Part shown: positions 23,857 through 35,462 of the stretch, piece by piece | Position numbering within the stretch: the first letter of the stretch is position 1 | Layout: each line of letters opens with the position of its first letter | Assembly: GCA_014529385.2 (NCBI GenBank) | Contig: CM043953.1 | Coordinates: 98,458,842-98,522,841, forward strand | DNA: 64,000 nucleotides | DNA from: Adiantum capillus-veneris | Taxonomy: Eukaryota; Streptophyta; Polypodiopsida; Polypodiales; Pteridaceae | Direction of reading: 5' to 3' | Program-made: the position numbers and the translations under genes | Notes under the pieces: model-generated | The model's input: only the letters and a program-made list of their open reading frames with translations | Database searches by the model: none | What the model was told of the DNA's origin: nothing

Positions 23857-25643
23857 ACAGGACAATCATGGAACGAGCACGAAGCATGCGGCTACATGCA
23901 GGCCTACCGCTTGAGCTTTGGGCGGAAGCTGTAAGTACGTCTGTGTACTTAATCAATCGGTCACCCTCAACGGCATTGGATGGGGAAGTTCCAGAAGGGG
24001 CATGGACAAGTAAACCGGTGAATTATGCATTTCTCAAAGTGTTTGGGTGTGAGGCTTTCATGCACATAGATAGAAGCCTAAGATCAAAGTTAGATGCAAA
24101 GTCCAAAAAGTGTTTCTTCATTGGCTATGGAGAAGGAGACTTTGGGTATCGCCTATGGAATCCTGAAGATGGTAAAATCTTAAGGAGTAGGGATGTAATT
24201 TTTAACGAAAAAAATATGTACAAAGATTACTTGGAAAGAAAACAAACAAAAGAAACAGGTGATGAGTACATGGAGCTTGAGGACGGTGAAGACTCAAGGA
24301 CTGCAAACGGTGACAATGTGCAACAACGTCAACCAAATGAGGAGCCTCAACCTATTCCCCGAAGATCTACAAGAGCAAGTAGACCTCCAGAAAGGTTTGT
24401 TCCTTCCTTCAACCATCTCTTGATCTCAGATTCTGGAGAGCCGGAATCATATGAAGAAGCTATGCAACATGAATCCAAAGAAGAATGGACGAAGAGCATG
24501 CAAGTGGAGATGGACTCACTACATCGCAACCAAACATGGGAGTTGGTTGAGTTGCCTAAAGGTAAGTGGGCACTTCAAAACAAATGGGTGTACAAGCTAA
24601 AGGAAGAAGAAGGTGGGAAGAAAAGGTACAAGTCTAGGCTTGTGGTAAAAGGTTTTTCTCAAAAGAAAGGTATTGACTTCAATGAAATATTTTCTCTTGT
24701 TGTAAAAATGAACTCAATTAGGCTTGTTTTAAGCCTTGTGGCTGCTCATGATCTAAATCTCGAGCAAATGGATGTAAATACGGCATTCCCTCACGGTGAC
24801 TTAGAGGAGGAAATCTACATGCTTCAACCAAAGGGGTATGAAGTAAAAGGTAAGGAGAAAATGGTTTGCAGATTAAAGAAGAGCTTGTATGGTTTAAAGA
24901 AAGCATCAAGACAATGGTACTTAAAGTTTGATCGATGGATGTTGGATCATGGATTCACAAGATGCAACTCGGATCACTGCGTCTACACGGAGAATTTGGG
25001 AGATGGGAAATTCATCATCCTAATGCTGTATGTTGATGACATGTTGATTGCAAGTGCTAACATGCAGGACATCAAAGACCTAAAAGAGGAGCTGTCCAAA
25101 TCTTTTTCAATGAAAGATTTAGGTGCTGCAAAGAGGATACTTGGTATGAAAATATCAAGGGACAGGAGGAAGAAGACAATAAAGCTATCTCAAGAAGATT
25201 ACATCAAGAAGGTACTAGAAAGGTTTGCAATGCAAAATGCAAAACCAGTTTCTACACCTTTGGCTGGTCATTTTAAACTAACGAAGGATATGTGTCCAAA
25301 GACACAAGAGGAGATAGCCTATATGTCTAAAGTTCCATATGCTGCAGCGGTAGGTTCTCTAATGTATGCTATGGTCTGGACAAGGCCAGACATTGCACAT
25401 GCAGTGAGAGTTGTGAGTAGGTTCATGGACAACCCAGGTAAAGAGCATTGGCAAGCTGTGAAGTGGATACTTAGGTATCTAAAAGGGACAACAACAAATG
25501 CTTTGTATTTTGGAGGAACTGATATTTTTCTAGAAGGGTATGCTGATGCAGATATGGCAGGTGACAAAGATACTCGAAGGAGCACTACTGGCTATGTGTT
25601 CACGGTTGGAGGCACAGCAGTAAGCTGGGCTTCAAAGCTGTAG
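23853..25643 (+). pseudogene. Copia C1 integrase end, reverse transcriptase, RNase H start
   Basis: Continues the polyprotein in another frame: integrase C-terminal region, a variable linker, then RT. RT motifs are intact: QMDVNTAFPHGDL (motif A), SLYGLKKASRQWY, and YVDD at about 25029-25040. RNase H starts with Asp in YADADMAGD. The frame ends in TAG at 25641-25643 after SWASKL, where the family normally has Gln, and continues in the same frame. Confidence 0.92.
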
Positions 25644-25646
25644 AAA

Positions 25647-25991
25647 GTGGTTTCACTTTCTACCACGGAAGCAGAGTATGTAGCAATGACGGAGGCAAGC
25701 AAAGAAATTCTGTGGCTTCACAGATTCTTAGAAGAGCGTGGATTCAAACAAGACAATTGTGTCTTGTACAGTGATAGCCAAAGCGCTATCCATCTTGCGA
25801 AGAACTCAGTCTTTCATTCAAGGACAAAGCACATTGAGGTGAGATATCACTTTATACGCACTCTTTTGGAAGAGGGACAACTAAAGCTAGGAAAGGTGCA
25901 TACAAGTGAAAATCTTGCAGACATGTTTACAAAGGTGGTCAACAAGGAGAAGTTGAGCTTTTACTCATCTTCAATCGGTATTCAAGGATAA
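25647..25991 (+). pseudogene. Copia C1 RNase H C-terminal part
   Basis: Same frame as the preceding segment. It has STTEAEYVAM (catalytic Glu), YSDSQSAI (Asp) and ENLADMFTK, the standard copia RNase H C-terminal motifs. Confidence 0.9.
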
Positions 25992-26051
25992 GAAGCCAGA
26001 ATGGAAATCAGTTGCAGGTTTGGTTTGGAGATCAGTCTCCAAGTGGGAGAT

Positions 26052-26135
26052 TGTTAAGTATGGAGCCTGATTTACCCTTGTAATTTTCTATGGTAAAAGC
26101 ACACATTTGTAAGGCCCCCATTATGAGGAGAAGCC
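26052..26135 (+). repeat. Truncated 3' LTR of copia C1
   Basis: Follows the polypurine tract AAGTGGGAGAT and matches the first 84 bp of the 5' LTR with few changes. After 26135 the match is lost. 26136-26187 is unassigned, and element B's LTR starts at 26188. Confidence 0.8.
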
Positions 26136-26187
26136 ATGCATTGTGTACAACAACGAGACACTTGAAGTTGTTGAGAGCTTTAAGTAC

Positions 26188-28846
26188 TGAGGCGGTCCGG
26201 GGCGGGCAACAAGAAGAGTGGCCTCTAGACACCCTTCAAGGCTCCCGTGCTGCTCCATGGGGCTGGGGCACAACACAACACAAACCAAAACAACAAACCC
26301 ACCACCAAATCCCAACTACACAAGGGGCACCACCTAGTTTAAGAGCGAACTAGGACGCAAAAGAGGAGAATCGTTAGAGCAACCAACAAAAAAGCAAGGA
26401 ATTACACTAACCCTAACACCAATGGAATACTCTCACACACTAAAACACGAGAGAGAGAGATAGAGAGAGAGAGAGATAGTGCTCGGGCTGCTTTGAAACG
26501 TATCGGCGATGATCAAGCAAACACAACTATATATTTAAGAAAGAGAGAGAAAGGGGGAGGGGGTGCTTGTTGCATTAATACCTTCTTACAAATCTGTCAT
26601 GACAAATCAAAGTGAGATTAATACTTGTTCAACATAGCTTGCATAAATTTCACCACAACACATCACTAGAAAAGCCACCCCAATCACTGTCTTAAGGCCA
26701 GGGGAGTCCTCTCCACCCTGTCGCCCTCTTACAGTATGTGGGATTTATGGCTAGATTGATGACAACACCAGAGACAAGCTATCAAGAACTTAAAAAAAAA
26801 CCAAGACACTTACGCATCATTGTTGTCCATTACTTCACGTTGGAAGGGAGACAAAATATCCAAGATTAGTCCAAATCCACCCTCCTTGATTCAGCGAATG
26901 TTGGGCTTACACTAGTAAGAGAAATGATAGATTTCCTACTCTCAATTGAATGATCACTCTCTCTCTTACAATGGCATAGATTTCCCTTGCTAATCCCCTA
27001 TTACAACACATGCACATGCATAAGACAATGAGCTTCCACTCAAGAGCTCCTTCTAGAGAGGTTGAGCTTGGCTTCTCAAGCTATAGCATAGTGCTCTTGC
27101 TTATGGCTTCCCCCCTTTTATGCTAGCTACACCCTCCTTTTATAGCAATTTTGAAGGCTAGGGTTACTCCTCTAACCATGGTTGGGTTAGATTTTCAGCA
27201 ATTTATCTAATTTCTTTTGCTTGGAATTATCAAGAAGTTGGTGGGAAAAGAGAGAGGAGAGAAATGGAGGTGATAGGACTTTTCATAGTGGGTTAGTGTT
27301 AGTAGAGTTAGTATTAATTTACAAATGGAATTGAATATTTACAATGGGAGTATCCATGTAGGATAAAAATAAGGAAGAAAAACTCTTAAGAGGTAAGAAA
27401 AGGTGGATTTCTTACAAGGTTTATGCTCCAAGTGTCTTGAGTAGGGCCAATTTTGACGCTTGTTGACGGTCCACTAGCTTTGACGGTACATTTTTTCTCC
27501 ACTCTTGACCTTCCTTGGGAGACAAGGTAATTGAAGCTGAGTAATCAACCACCATGATGCTGTCTTTTAAGAGAAGAGGCTGAATTTTGTGGTTTTTTGA
27601 TAGATATGGGTAATTTGGAGGAGGAAAAATGAGACTAGGTGGTCAATTTTGGAATGGAATTGTGTGTGGGAGGTATGAGTTCACCATGGTTTCTCTTATT
27701 CTTCAAGGTTGAGGAGAAGGTGAGTAGTGTGCAGAGAGGAGTGGTGAGAGAGATGGGGATGATGAGTGGAGAAGTGTATTTGAAAGAGGAAAATGATAAA
27801 GTGGAAGAGAGAGTGTGGCTGCATAGCATGGGAAAACTGGGGTCCACTAAAAAAATCATAGCTCACAGCTGGTAGCTCCAAAAATCATGAAAAACTTTGG
27901 GGTGATTATTCAGAGCGTGGGCTACATTTTCTCTTTTGACCACCGCTCCAAATTCGGAGTGGAGATGGGTGCAAAAATTCTCACCAAAAAGCCTGTTTTT
28001 TAGGCCTGCAAAAGTCTTTTAGTGGTCCCCTCCTTTGTTGAATTTGTATAATGCATCCAAGAGTGAGCCCCTCCTTTGTCATATTATAATACAAAGCATT
28101 CAAGTTGCCCCCCTTGACCCATGCATGGAGGAGGATTATTGGTGAAATAAGAAATATATACATGGTGGGACTAGTGTATGGACTATTCATGGACTTTAGC
28201 TCAATGAGCACATGGTGTTAGAATAATGAGTAAAAATAATAATAAAAATATGGAGGAGTTACGGATATGGAAAGATATTGGAATCATATGATATGGTCCC
28301 TCCTTGAATTATTTTGGGTGAAAGAGGAAAATGTATGCAAGTAAATAATATAATAAAAGTAACCAATGAGTAGAAATCAATTTTTTGTTTTCACGAGGGT
28401 GAGGGTGAAAATGTGGGAGTGATTTGTATAAAGGAAAAATATGAGGTTAGAGTATGTACATATTGGCAAAAAATAAAATTATGGTGTAAGAGGATGAAAG
28501 AAGGTGTACATAGGTTTAATAAAACACACACATAAGTAGAAATATTTAAATAAAATACCAAAATAATTATAAAAAATCCCTATATTTAGGCCATATATAC
28601 AATGAAATATTTACACACAAAGAGGCCATAATTTACTTTTATTTTTTTATTTTTTTTATTTTTTTTGGCTCACCTAGCCCAGTGACTAGCTAGCTGAGGG
28701 TTTTTAAGAAGATATGGGAAAAGTCCCGTGACTCACGCACGCCTATGTACAGTGAAATGGTAGGGATAGCCACAGTGTTTGGGTGATTTTGGTAGGGTGA
28801 GGTAACTCACTGTGGCAATTACAAAGAGCCGAAAAAACGGCTATCA
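26188..28846 (-). repeat. 3' LTR of Tat-like gypsy element B (2.66 kb)
   Basis: On the minus strand it runs from TGATAGCC (28846) to GGACCGCCTCA (26188). The outer 390 bp match 63618-64000 with only about two substitutions plus a GA-repeat length change, so both belong to one LTR family. A polypurine tract abuts its inner edge. Large LTRs are typical of Tat-type elements. The ORF-like frames inside are not supported. Confidence 0.85.
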
Positions 28847-28861
28847 TTAGCCCTCCCCCTG
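28847..28861 (-). promoter_or_regulatory. Polypurine tract of element B
   Basis: On the minus strand AGGGGGAGGGCTAA precedes the LTR start TGATAGCC. Confidence 0.7.
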
Positions 28862-28874
28862 GATGATGGTATAT

Positions 28875-31800
28875 TCATGTACCATCATAGAGTATCTTTT
28901 CCAAAGAGAGTGCTTCAGAGTCCTTGACGAGATCTTCATTGTTTAGCCCCTCAGAATTTTGGCTGGAGTTACACTCATGCTTCATGTAACAATACTTACA
29001 TAAGACAGCGGCCTTTGGACAGATCTTTGGTAGATCCTTTGGTAGAAGGCGATTCAAATAGGGCTTCAAGCGATACCCGTTTACTTTCCTGGAGTGCTCT
29101 TTACCATTCAAGTCCATAAGCTGATAGTAACTTGAATTGAAAGCCTTCTTGACTATGTATGGCCCTTGCCATCTTGTTTCAAACTTGGCATCAAAACGAT
29201 TGTCAAGTCGATTGTCATACCTTAGCACAAGCTCTCCTTCCTTGATGCCTTTGTCCTTCAGTTTCTTGTCGTGCGTTTCCTTCGCTTGTGTGGCTTTCCT
29301 CTTGTAGCACTCATATGCTGCTTCTCTTTTCCACTCAAGCTCCACTAACGTAAGAAGTCGATCCATCCATACCTCTTGATCATCTTGTGCTCCTTTGCCA
29401 TGAAGTCGCATTGTTGGAATGTTGAGCTCGATAGGCTGCAAAGCCTCTTGACCATAGACCAAGTGAAATGGTGTGAACTCCGTGGCTTCCCTATATGTGG
29501 TTCGATATGCCCACAAGGCACCATCCAAAAAGTCATCCCATAATTTTGTCTTGTTTTGCACCATCTTTCTAATGATTCCTGCAATGACACCATTAGCCTT
29601 CTCCACCAAACCATTTGACTGTGGGTAGTATGGTGTGCTATGACGATGTAGAATGTGAAGCTCTTCACAAACTTCTGTGAGCAATCCTTTTCTAAACCCT
29701 GGACCATTATCAGAAACAATCTCCAAAGGTGTGCCAAATCTACAACAAATGTGAGTGTAGACGAATTTGCTCACTGTCTTCTCATTTACCTTTGCCACAC
29801 TTTGTGCTTCCACCCACCTAGTCATATAGTCTACAGCCACTAGAATGTAGAGTTTACCATTTTTTGTCCTAGGCAGAGGACCCATAGCATCAATGCCCCA
29901 CTTTTCAAAGGGTCCATTTGCAAGCACTATTTGCCTCGGGCCATGCACCAACCTTCTATTTCCATTTATCTGACAAGTGTGACAGCTTTTACACCAATGT
30001 TGAACATCCACATGCAAACTTGGCCAAACATACCCCGAAAACAAAATCTTCTTCACAGTTAATTCTTGGGCAAAATGACCACCACATGCCTCTTCATGCA
30101 AACCTTTTAGAATGGCTGGAATTTCCTTGATAGTTGGTACTCGTCTGCACACTTGATCCTTCCCTCTTTGATAGAGGGAGCCTTCTAGGAAGAGATATAC
30201 GCTTGCCTTCTTCATGAGTCTCCTCTTCTGAGCTTTTGTGAAGTCTGGTGGAAACTCACCCTCCAAAATGTAGCCAATGATGAGAGCCAATGACTCCAAT
30301 CCCTGGTACCTCGGTTGCTTCACAGCAGCCGCCACCATGATGACCTGCACTTCTTTCTTTACACATGCAACGGCTTGTTGTGCAAGTAAATCAGCATCTT
30401 CATTCTGTTTCCTAGGAATATGATATAGTTGCACTTCTTCAAATTGATTAAACAATCTACGAATGGCATGAACTTTTGTCCGTAAGCTCTCATTCTTGCA
30501 TGCCCAAATGCCTAAAATCTGTTTAACAATGAGAAGTGCATCTCCCTTTACCATGAGGCGTTGTATCCCTTGGCCAATGCACATCTTCAAACCTTGAAGT
30601 AGAGTGTCATATTCTGCTTCATTGTTGCTAGCTGAACTTGGTAGATTGAACTTCTCTTTCATGACCACCTCTCCACTTGGGTTGAGCAACACTAGCCCTC
30701 CCCCTGCTTTTCCTGTGGCTCGACGAAAAGCTCCATCAAAGAACAAAGTAAAAGCATTAGGAATACTTTTTGGTGGTGGCAATGGTAGGGTCTTTACTTC
30801 AGGCACCTTAATCTCCTTTTCGTGCACCCTATAAGTGAGAATCCCTGCCAATTGTGCACGCACACTATCTTCTACCTTGAAAGAGTATTGAAACTCTTGC
30901 AACTCCATAATCCACTTTGAGATCCTAGTACTAAGATTCATTTGAGATGACACCCAAGGGAACAAATTTTCTGCAGTGAGAATTACAAAAGGTTTTGGTA
31001 GCAGGTAGGATCTAAACTTTCTCACCGCAAACATGAGAGAAATCATCATGAGTTCTGCTTCTGTGTAGTCTCTCTCCAAAGCATTCATGACCCTACTAGC
31101 AAAGTAGATGGGTCGCATCCTTGTACTGTGGGGATCTTGTTGTAGCAACACAGCACCAATTGTCTCTTTCCCAGCACTAGAGCTAACAAAGAATGTGTAC
31201 TCCCAACAAGGAGGCATGAGTGTTGGTAGCTCTGACAAAATGACTTTAATGTTACAAAAGTACTCTTCAAGCTCATCAGACCATGCAAATTCTACTTGTT
31301 GTGTCAACTTTTGCAAAGGGTGAAGTAACTCCGAGGCTAAGTGAATGAAGCGTGACATATACTTCACCTTTTGAATGAATGAGATGACCTCCTTAAGACT
31401 CTTGGGTGATGGTAGCTCAATAAGAGCCTTTTCCTTCGAAGGATCCACTTCAATGCCTTTGTAAGAAACTTTATGACCAAGCAAGATTACTTCATCCTCA
31501 CCTATATGGCACTTGTCGGGGTTGAGTTGACCTCCCATGTCGTAGAGCTTCTTTAAACCTTCTTCTACCCTTTGTAGATGCAATGATTTTGAGCTATAAA
31601 TACAGAAATCATCAATGAACACCCTAATTGACTTTCCAAAGAATGCTTGAAACACCATATTCATGAAACGTTGGAATGTTGCAGGAGCATTTGTCAGACC
31701 AAATGGCATGACTCTAAAAGCATAACAACCCCAAGGAGTGATAAAGGTTGTTTTCAATTGATCCTCCAGTGCAATCCCTATTTGAAAGTAACCTGAGTAA

Positions 31801-32627
31801 CCATCGCACACAGTGTACTTCTCATGACCAACTACCTCATTTAGTATCTCATCCTGGGATGGGAGGGGAAAGTGATCTCTCTTTGTTGCCTCATTGAGGG
31901 GACGGTAATCCACACACACCCTCCACTTGCCGTTCTTCTTAGGAGTGACAACAACAGGAGAGACCCACTCTGAATTCTCCACTGGATAAATGAACCCTGC
32001 TGCTAGAAGCTTTCTTACCTCCTTGAGTAGAGCCTGCTCTTTAATGACTCCTAGCCTTCGTAGCTTTTGAGCCTTAGGTGTGGCCTCTGGCTTCAACTCA
32101 ATCTTGTGTTGAACAACATCTACTCCACGCACGTCGGTGTAGTCTTTCGCAAAAATCCTAGGAAACTTCCTTAGCACACATTTGAACTCCTCTCTTTCAT
32201 CCTTTGTAAGTGTTGTTGATAGCATACCTTCCAACATCCCTTCATCTTGATCACCTTCGTTCTCTTGAGGACCTACCTCCTCCAAGCCTTGACAAGAGGT
32301 CTCTTGGTTGCTTGGCTTAAACCTTACCCCCATGACTTCGATGGAAGACTCCTCTTCAGTAATGCTGCCGCTACTTTCTTCTTCTGAAGTGCTATCGGTC
32401 CAACCTTCTTCCGTCTCACTTTGAGATGATTCTTCATGGAGCTCCTCTTGGCGTTGCTCCTTCATGTCAAAGACAACCTTCTTGTGATTGTCATTCCTGC
32501 AAATTAGCTTTCCACTCTCCCAATCCTGTGAACCGATCTTTCTCCAACACATGCCTGCTCGCTTTCTTTGATTATAGTGAGGTTTGGCAAGCGTTCGCAG
32601 GTCGACAAATATTTTGGGAATGCTCAT
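28875..32627 (-). CDS. Tat-lineage Ty3/gypsy Pol: RT, RNase H, archaeal-type RNase H, integrase
   Basis: A 1250-codon ORF without a stop. By residue: acidic linker 55-140; RT about 170-420 with FIDD at about 337; a first RNase H about 480-595 whose catalytic acids look lost (FVSSS where D-x-S is expected, LTAEN where T-D-H is expected); a second RNase H about 626-755 with Asp (FFDGA), Glu (NNEAEYD), Asp (VKGDALLI) and Asp (NEDADLLA) all present; integrase about 840-1100 with HHCC zinc motif and the core acids in GIDAMGP, SDNGPG and NGLVEKANG. The RT-RH-aRH-INT order is diagnostic of the plant Tat/Ogre group. The N-terminal codons to about 32600 may come from the C2 junction. Confidence 0.93.
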   Translation of the reverse strand: MSIPKIFVDLRTLAKPHYNQRKRAGMCWRKIGSQDWESGKLICRNDNHKKVVFDMKEQRQEELHEESSQSETEEGWTDSTSEEESSGSITEEESSIEVMGVRFKPSNQETSCQGLEEVGPQENEGDQDEGMLEGMLSTTLTKDEREEFKCVLRKFPRIFAKDYTDVRGVDVVQHKIELKPEATPKAQKLRRLGVIKEQALLKEVRKLLAAGFIYPVENSEWVSPVVVTPKKNGKWRVCVDYRPLNEATKRDHFPLPSQDEILNEVVGHEKYTVCDGYSGYFQIGIALEDQLKTTFITPWGCYAFRVMPFGLTNAPATFQRFMNMVFQAFFGKSIRVFIDDFCIYSSKSLHLQRVEEGLKKLYDMGGQLNPDKCHIGEDEVILLGHKVSYKGIEVDPSKEKALIELPSPKSLKEVISFIQKVKYMSRFIHLASELLHPLQKLTQQVEFAWSDELEEYFCNIKVILSELPTLMPPCWEYTFFVSSSAGKETIGAVLLQQDPHSTRMRPIYFASRVMNALERDYTEAELMMISLMFAVRKFRSYLLPKPFVILTAENLFPWVSSQMNLSTRISKWIMELQEFQYSFKVEDSVRAQLAGILTYRVHEKEIKVPEVKTLPLPPPKSIPNAFTLFFDGAFRRATGKAGGGLVLLNPSGEVVMKEKFNLPSSASNNEAEYDTLLQGLKMCIGQGIQRLMVKGDALLIVKQILGIWACKNESLRTKVHAIRRLFNQFEEVQLYHIPRKQNEDADLLAQQAVACVKKEVQVIMVAAAVKQPRYQGLESLALIIGYILEGEFPPDFTKAQKRRLMKKASVYLFLEGSLYQRGKDQVCRRVPTIKEIPAILKGLHEEACGGHFAQELTVKKILFSGYVWPSLHVDVQHWCKSCHTCQINGNRRLVHGPRQIVLANGPFEKWGIDAMGPLPRTKNGKLYILVAVDYMTRWVEAQSVAKVNEKTVSKFVYTHICCRFGTPLEIVSDNGPGFRKGLLTEVCEELHILHRHSTPYYPQSNGLVEKANGVIAGIIRKMVQNKTKLWDDFLDGALWAYRTTYREATEFTPFHLVYGQEALQPIELNIPTMRLHGKGAQDDQEVWMDRLLTLVELEWKREAAYECYKRKATQAKETHDKKLKDKGIKEGELVLRYDNRLDNRFDAKFETRWQGPYIVKKAFNSSYYQLMDLNGKEHSRKVNGYRLKPYLNRLLPKDLPKICPKAAVLCKYCYMKHECNSSQNSEGLNNEDLVKDSEALSLEKILYDGT

Positions 32628-32857
32628 AGAGCTCAGTCTGTTCAGATTTTTGATTCGGGCTCATTTCTGCCTCTGTTTCCACTACAGGCAGGTCTGCACA
32701 AGCAATTTTGTCAATTTCTGCAGAATTTCTATCAGTGCCAATTTTTGCATAACAGGTACCTTACACTCTTCTATGGTTTGTGCTATATAGCGCGTGTTGT
32801 TCTCGCTCCGTTTCTCATATTTTCGGGCAGTTTTCACAACAGGTGCAACATTTACCA

Positions 32858-33537
32858 TGGCTAACAACAACACAGATGTCTTCAAGATGTTTGCTGTTGA
32901 GGATAGGTTGGATGGGGACAATTACCCTATGTGGGATTATATGATGCAACACGTTCTTGTGTCAATGGGCGTCTAAAATATTGTGTAGGGCATTGATGTA
33001 CGTCCTGGTTCTGAGGATGTAGGCAATGTTGAGGATGTTGCAGGTCTTGCTGCAAGGATTGCTGCTATTAGAGTTGTTTTGCCTACGGAAGAACAAGCTT
33101 GTTGGGATGTAAAGGATGCGCAGGCTCATGCATTGATTGCGTTGTCTATGAAGCGCACCATTGTTCCTCACATCCGTTCAACAAAATCTGCAAAATAGGC
33201 TTGGGATATTTTGGCTGGTTTTTATGCAAGTCCCAATGAGGCTAAAATTGCTTTGATGCGTAAGAGTTGGAGTCAAAGATTATGCATGAGGAAGATGATA
33301 TGGGCACTTTCCTTGCTAGTGTCAAGGATATCAACGAGCAATTTATTTTTGCAGGTGAAGTCATTTCAGACAGTACCCTTGTGCAGGCTGTTCTTGATGC
33401 CTTACCAGATTCTTACAAAACTTTTGCTAGTACTTGGAGACTTATGACCCAAGGAAATCCTGAAGTTTTCAAGTTTGATGCATTGTGCACATTGTTGTTG
33501 CAAGAGTCACTTTCCAGAAAAAACAGGACTAGCTAGT
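32858..33537 (+). pseudogene. Copia C2 gag, N-terminal part
   Basis: Starts at ATG 32858 (MANNNTDVFKMFAVEDRLDG, then DNYPMWDYMM), a standard copia gag start. In-frame stops occur at about 32974, 32986 and 33196, and the frame shifts near 33265. The best later frame is 33267-33536 (LVQAVLDALPDSYKTFAS). Confidence 0.85.
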
Positions 33538-33545
33538 ATGCGGTT

Positions 33546-33877
33546 GAACAGGCTTTTATTGCTTCTAAAAGAAAGGGTGGTAACAACAATGCAGCCACTT
33601 CTTATGGTTCTGCTACGAGTGGCAAAACTTATGTTCCTAATGATTCTACTGGCAGTACTTCATCTGGAAATTCTGGTGATAAGGGCAAAAAGAAGATGTG
33701 TTGCCATTATTGAACAGGCTTTTATTGCTTCTAAAAGAAAGGGTGGTAACAGCAATGCAGCCACTTCTTATGGTTCTGCTACGAGTGGCAAAACTTATGT
33801 TCCTAATGATTCTGCTGGCAGTACTTCATCTGGAAATTCTGGTGATAAGGGCAAAAAGAAGATGTGTTGCCATTATT
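33546..33877 (+). repeat. 166-bp tandem duplication in C2 gag
   Basis: Segment 33546-33711 is repeated at 33712-33877 with few changes. 166 is not a multiple of 3, so the duplication itself breaks the frame. It covers the sequence just before the zinc knuckle. Confidence 0.9.
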
Positions 33878-34587
33878 GTAAAGCTAATGATGACTTGATC
33901 AAGCAGTGTCCTAAGTTGAAGGCCAAAGAGGCTAAGAAGAAAGAGGGTGGTTCCACTGCAAATGCTGGTTCCACTACAAATGCAGCCATTATTAAGTCTT
34001 CTGTGAAAGGAGACTGTGATGCTGATGTCGATGCAGAATGGGATTTTAGCGAAGAGTGCACTTACAATACTGTTGTCCATGATGCATGCTTGTCAGTTGC
34101 TGTAGATTCACATGTGTGGTATTTTGACAGTGCTACTACAAAGCACATTACCTCACATCATGAATTGTTCACCTCTCTCGAGTCTGTCCCTCATGGGAAT
34201 TCTGTCACTTGTGCCAACAACGCCTCTTATCCAGTTCAGGGATTTGGAAAGATTGTGCTTACTCCTGCTAATGGTAGTTCTTTCACACTTGTTGATGCAC
34301 TTTATGTACCTGGGATCAAGAAGAATCTTTTGTCTATACATGCACTTGCTAGACTTGGACTTGTAGTCAAATTTGTTGATGACAGATGTACAATTCATGA
34401 TCTTAGTTTTGGTGATGAAATCATTGCATCTGGGCTTTTGTGTCGTGGGCTGTATAAGCTCACTTTGTATGAAAAGTGTGTACAAAATTTTGCAAATGCT
34501 GTTGCAGATTCAAGGGATATTTCAGATGCAAAACTTTGGCATGCACGTTTTGGTCATCTGAATTTTGCCACTTTGCTACGTTTGTAG
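33700..34587 (+). pseudogene. Copia C2 gag zinc knuckle, protease, pre-integrase
   Basis: After the duplication the frame carries CHYCKANDDLIKQC (about 33870), a zinc knuckle with Asp in place of the usual His, then the protease with FDSATTKH where D-S-G-A is usual, and the pre-integrase HARFGHLNF. It ends in TAG at 34585-34587. Confidence 0.85.
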
Positions 34588-35405
34588 AAATCTGATATGG
34601 TTGCTTCTTTTCTGCCTCTTGAAGCACCTGTCAAACATGTTTGTGAAGGTTGTATTTTGGGTAAGATGCAACGTTCTAAGTTTCCAAAGGATGGTTCAGT
34701 TCAGGCCACATGCAAGTTGCAGCTTGTGCATAGTGATGTTTGTGGGCCACATGCAAACTCCGTGCTTGGGCAATTACCTTTACTTCGTGACTTTCATTGA
34801 TGATTACTCCAGGCATGCATGGGTATTTCTGCTTAAACCGAAGTCTGAAGTTTTTATGTGCTTCAAACGATTTCTGGCTATGGCTGAAAATGTCTCGAAA
34901 TGTACTATGGGCACCCTCCATTCCGATCGAGGGGAGGAGTATATCTCATGAATTCAATGCATTTCTGGCTAGTCATGGGATAAAACACCAATGTACAGTG
35001 CCTTATACACCTCAACAAAATGGTGTTGCTGAGATGAAAAACAGGTCTCTTACAAGAATGGCACGATGTATGATCAAAAGTCAAGCTTTGACGCATTCTT
35101 TTTGGCTTGAGGCCATCATGTGTGTCACTTATGTACTAAACAAGTGTCCTACAAAATCTTTGCAGTCTATTACTCCATATGAAGCATGGCATGATAGAAA
35201 GCCTTCTATTGGGCACATGTGTGTTTTTGGTTTTTTGGCATATGCTTTGGTGCCACAAACACAACACAGAAAATTGGATGATAAGGCTGTCAAATGTATT
35301 CTTGCTGGTTATAGTGCTGAAAGCAAAGGTTACAGATTGTATCATCCGCAAACAAAACGTATTTTGGTTTCATGGGATGTAGTGTTTATGGAAGATTTTG
35401 TTTAG
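34588..35405 (+). pseudogene. Copia C2 integrase
   Basis: Fragments in two frames: CEGCILGKM (zinc motif) and LVHSDVCGP (first Asp) up to 34800, then HSDRGEEY (second Asp) and PQQNGVAEMKNRS (Glu) from about 34910. A frameshift near 34780-34800 and a small shift near 34945 separate the pieces. The C-terminal part reads to a TAG at 35403. Confidence 0.85.
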
Positions 35406-35462
35406 CCCTTGCTGTCATGTACTAGAGACAGTAATGTAAGCTCATAGGACATTTATGACACT

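Larger units (their letters stand above)
21182..26135 (+). mobile_element. Ty1/copia LTR retrotransposon C1, nearly complete
   Basis: Order is 5' LTR, duplicated primer site, gag, protease, integrase, RT, RNase H, polypurine tract and a 3' LTR cut short after 84 bp. Integrase before RT defines it as Ty1/copia. Lesions are few: two nonsense codons (22207 and 25641) and one frameshift near 23795. The gag and RT sequence suggest the Tork lineage (tentative). The 3' LTR stops just before element B. Confidence 0.92.

Noticed and set aside
26090-26353. ORF crossing the C1/B LTR junction, and its twin at 63568-63783
   Set aside because: Lies in LTR sequence; chance frame.
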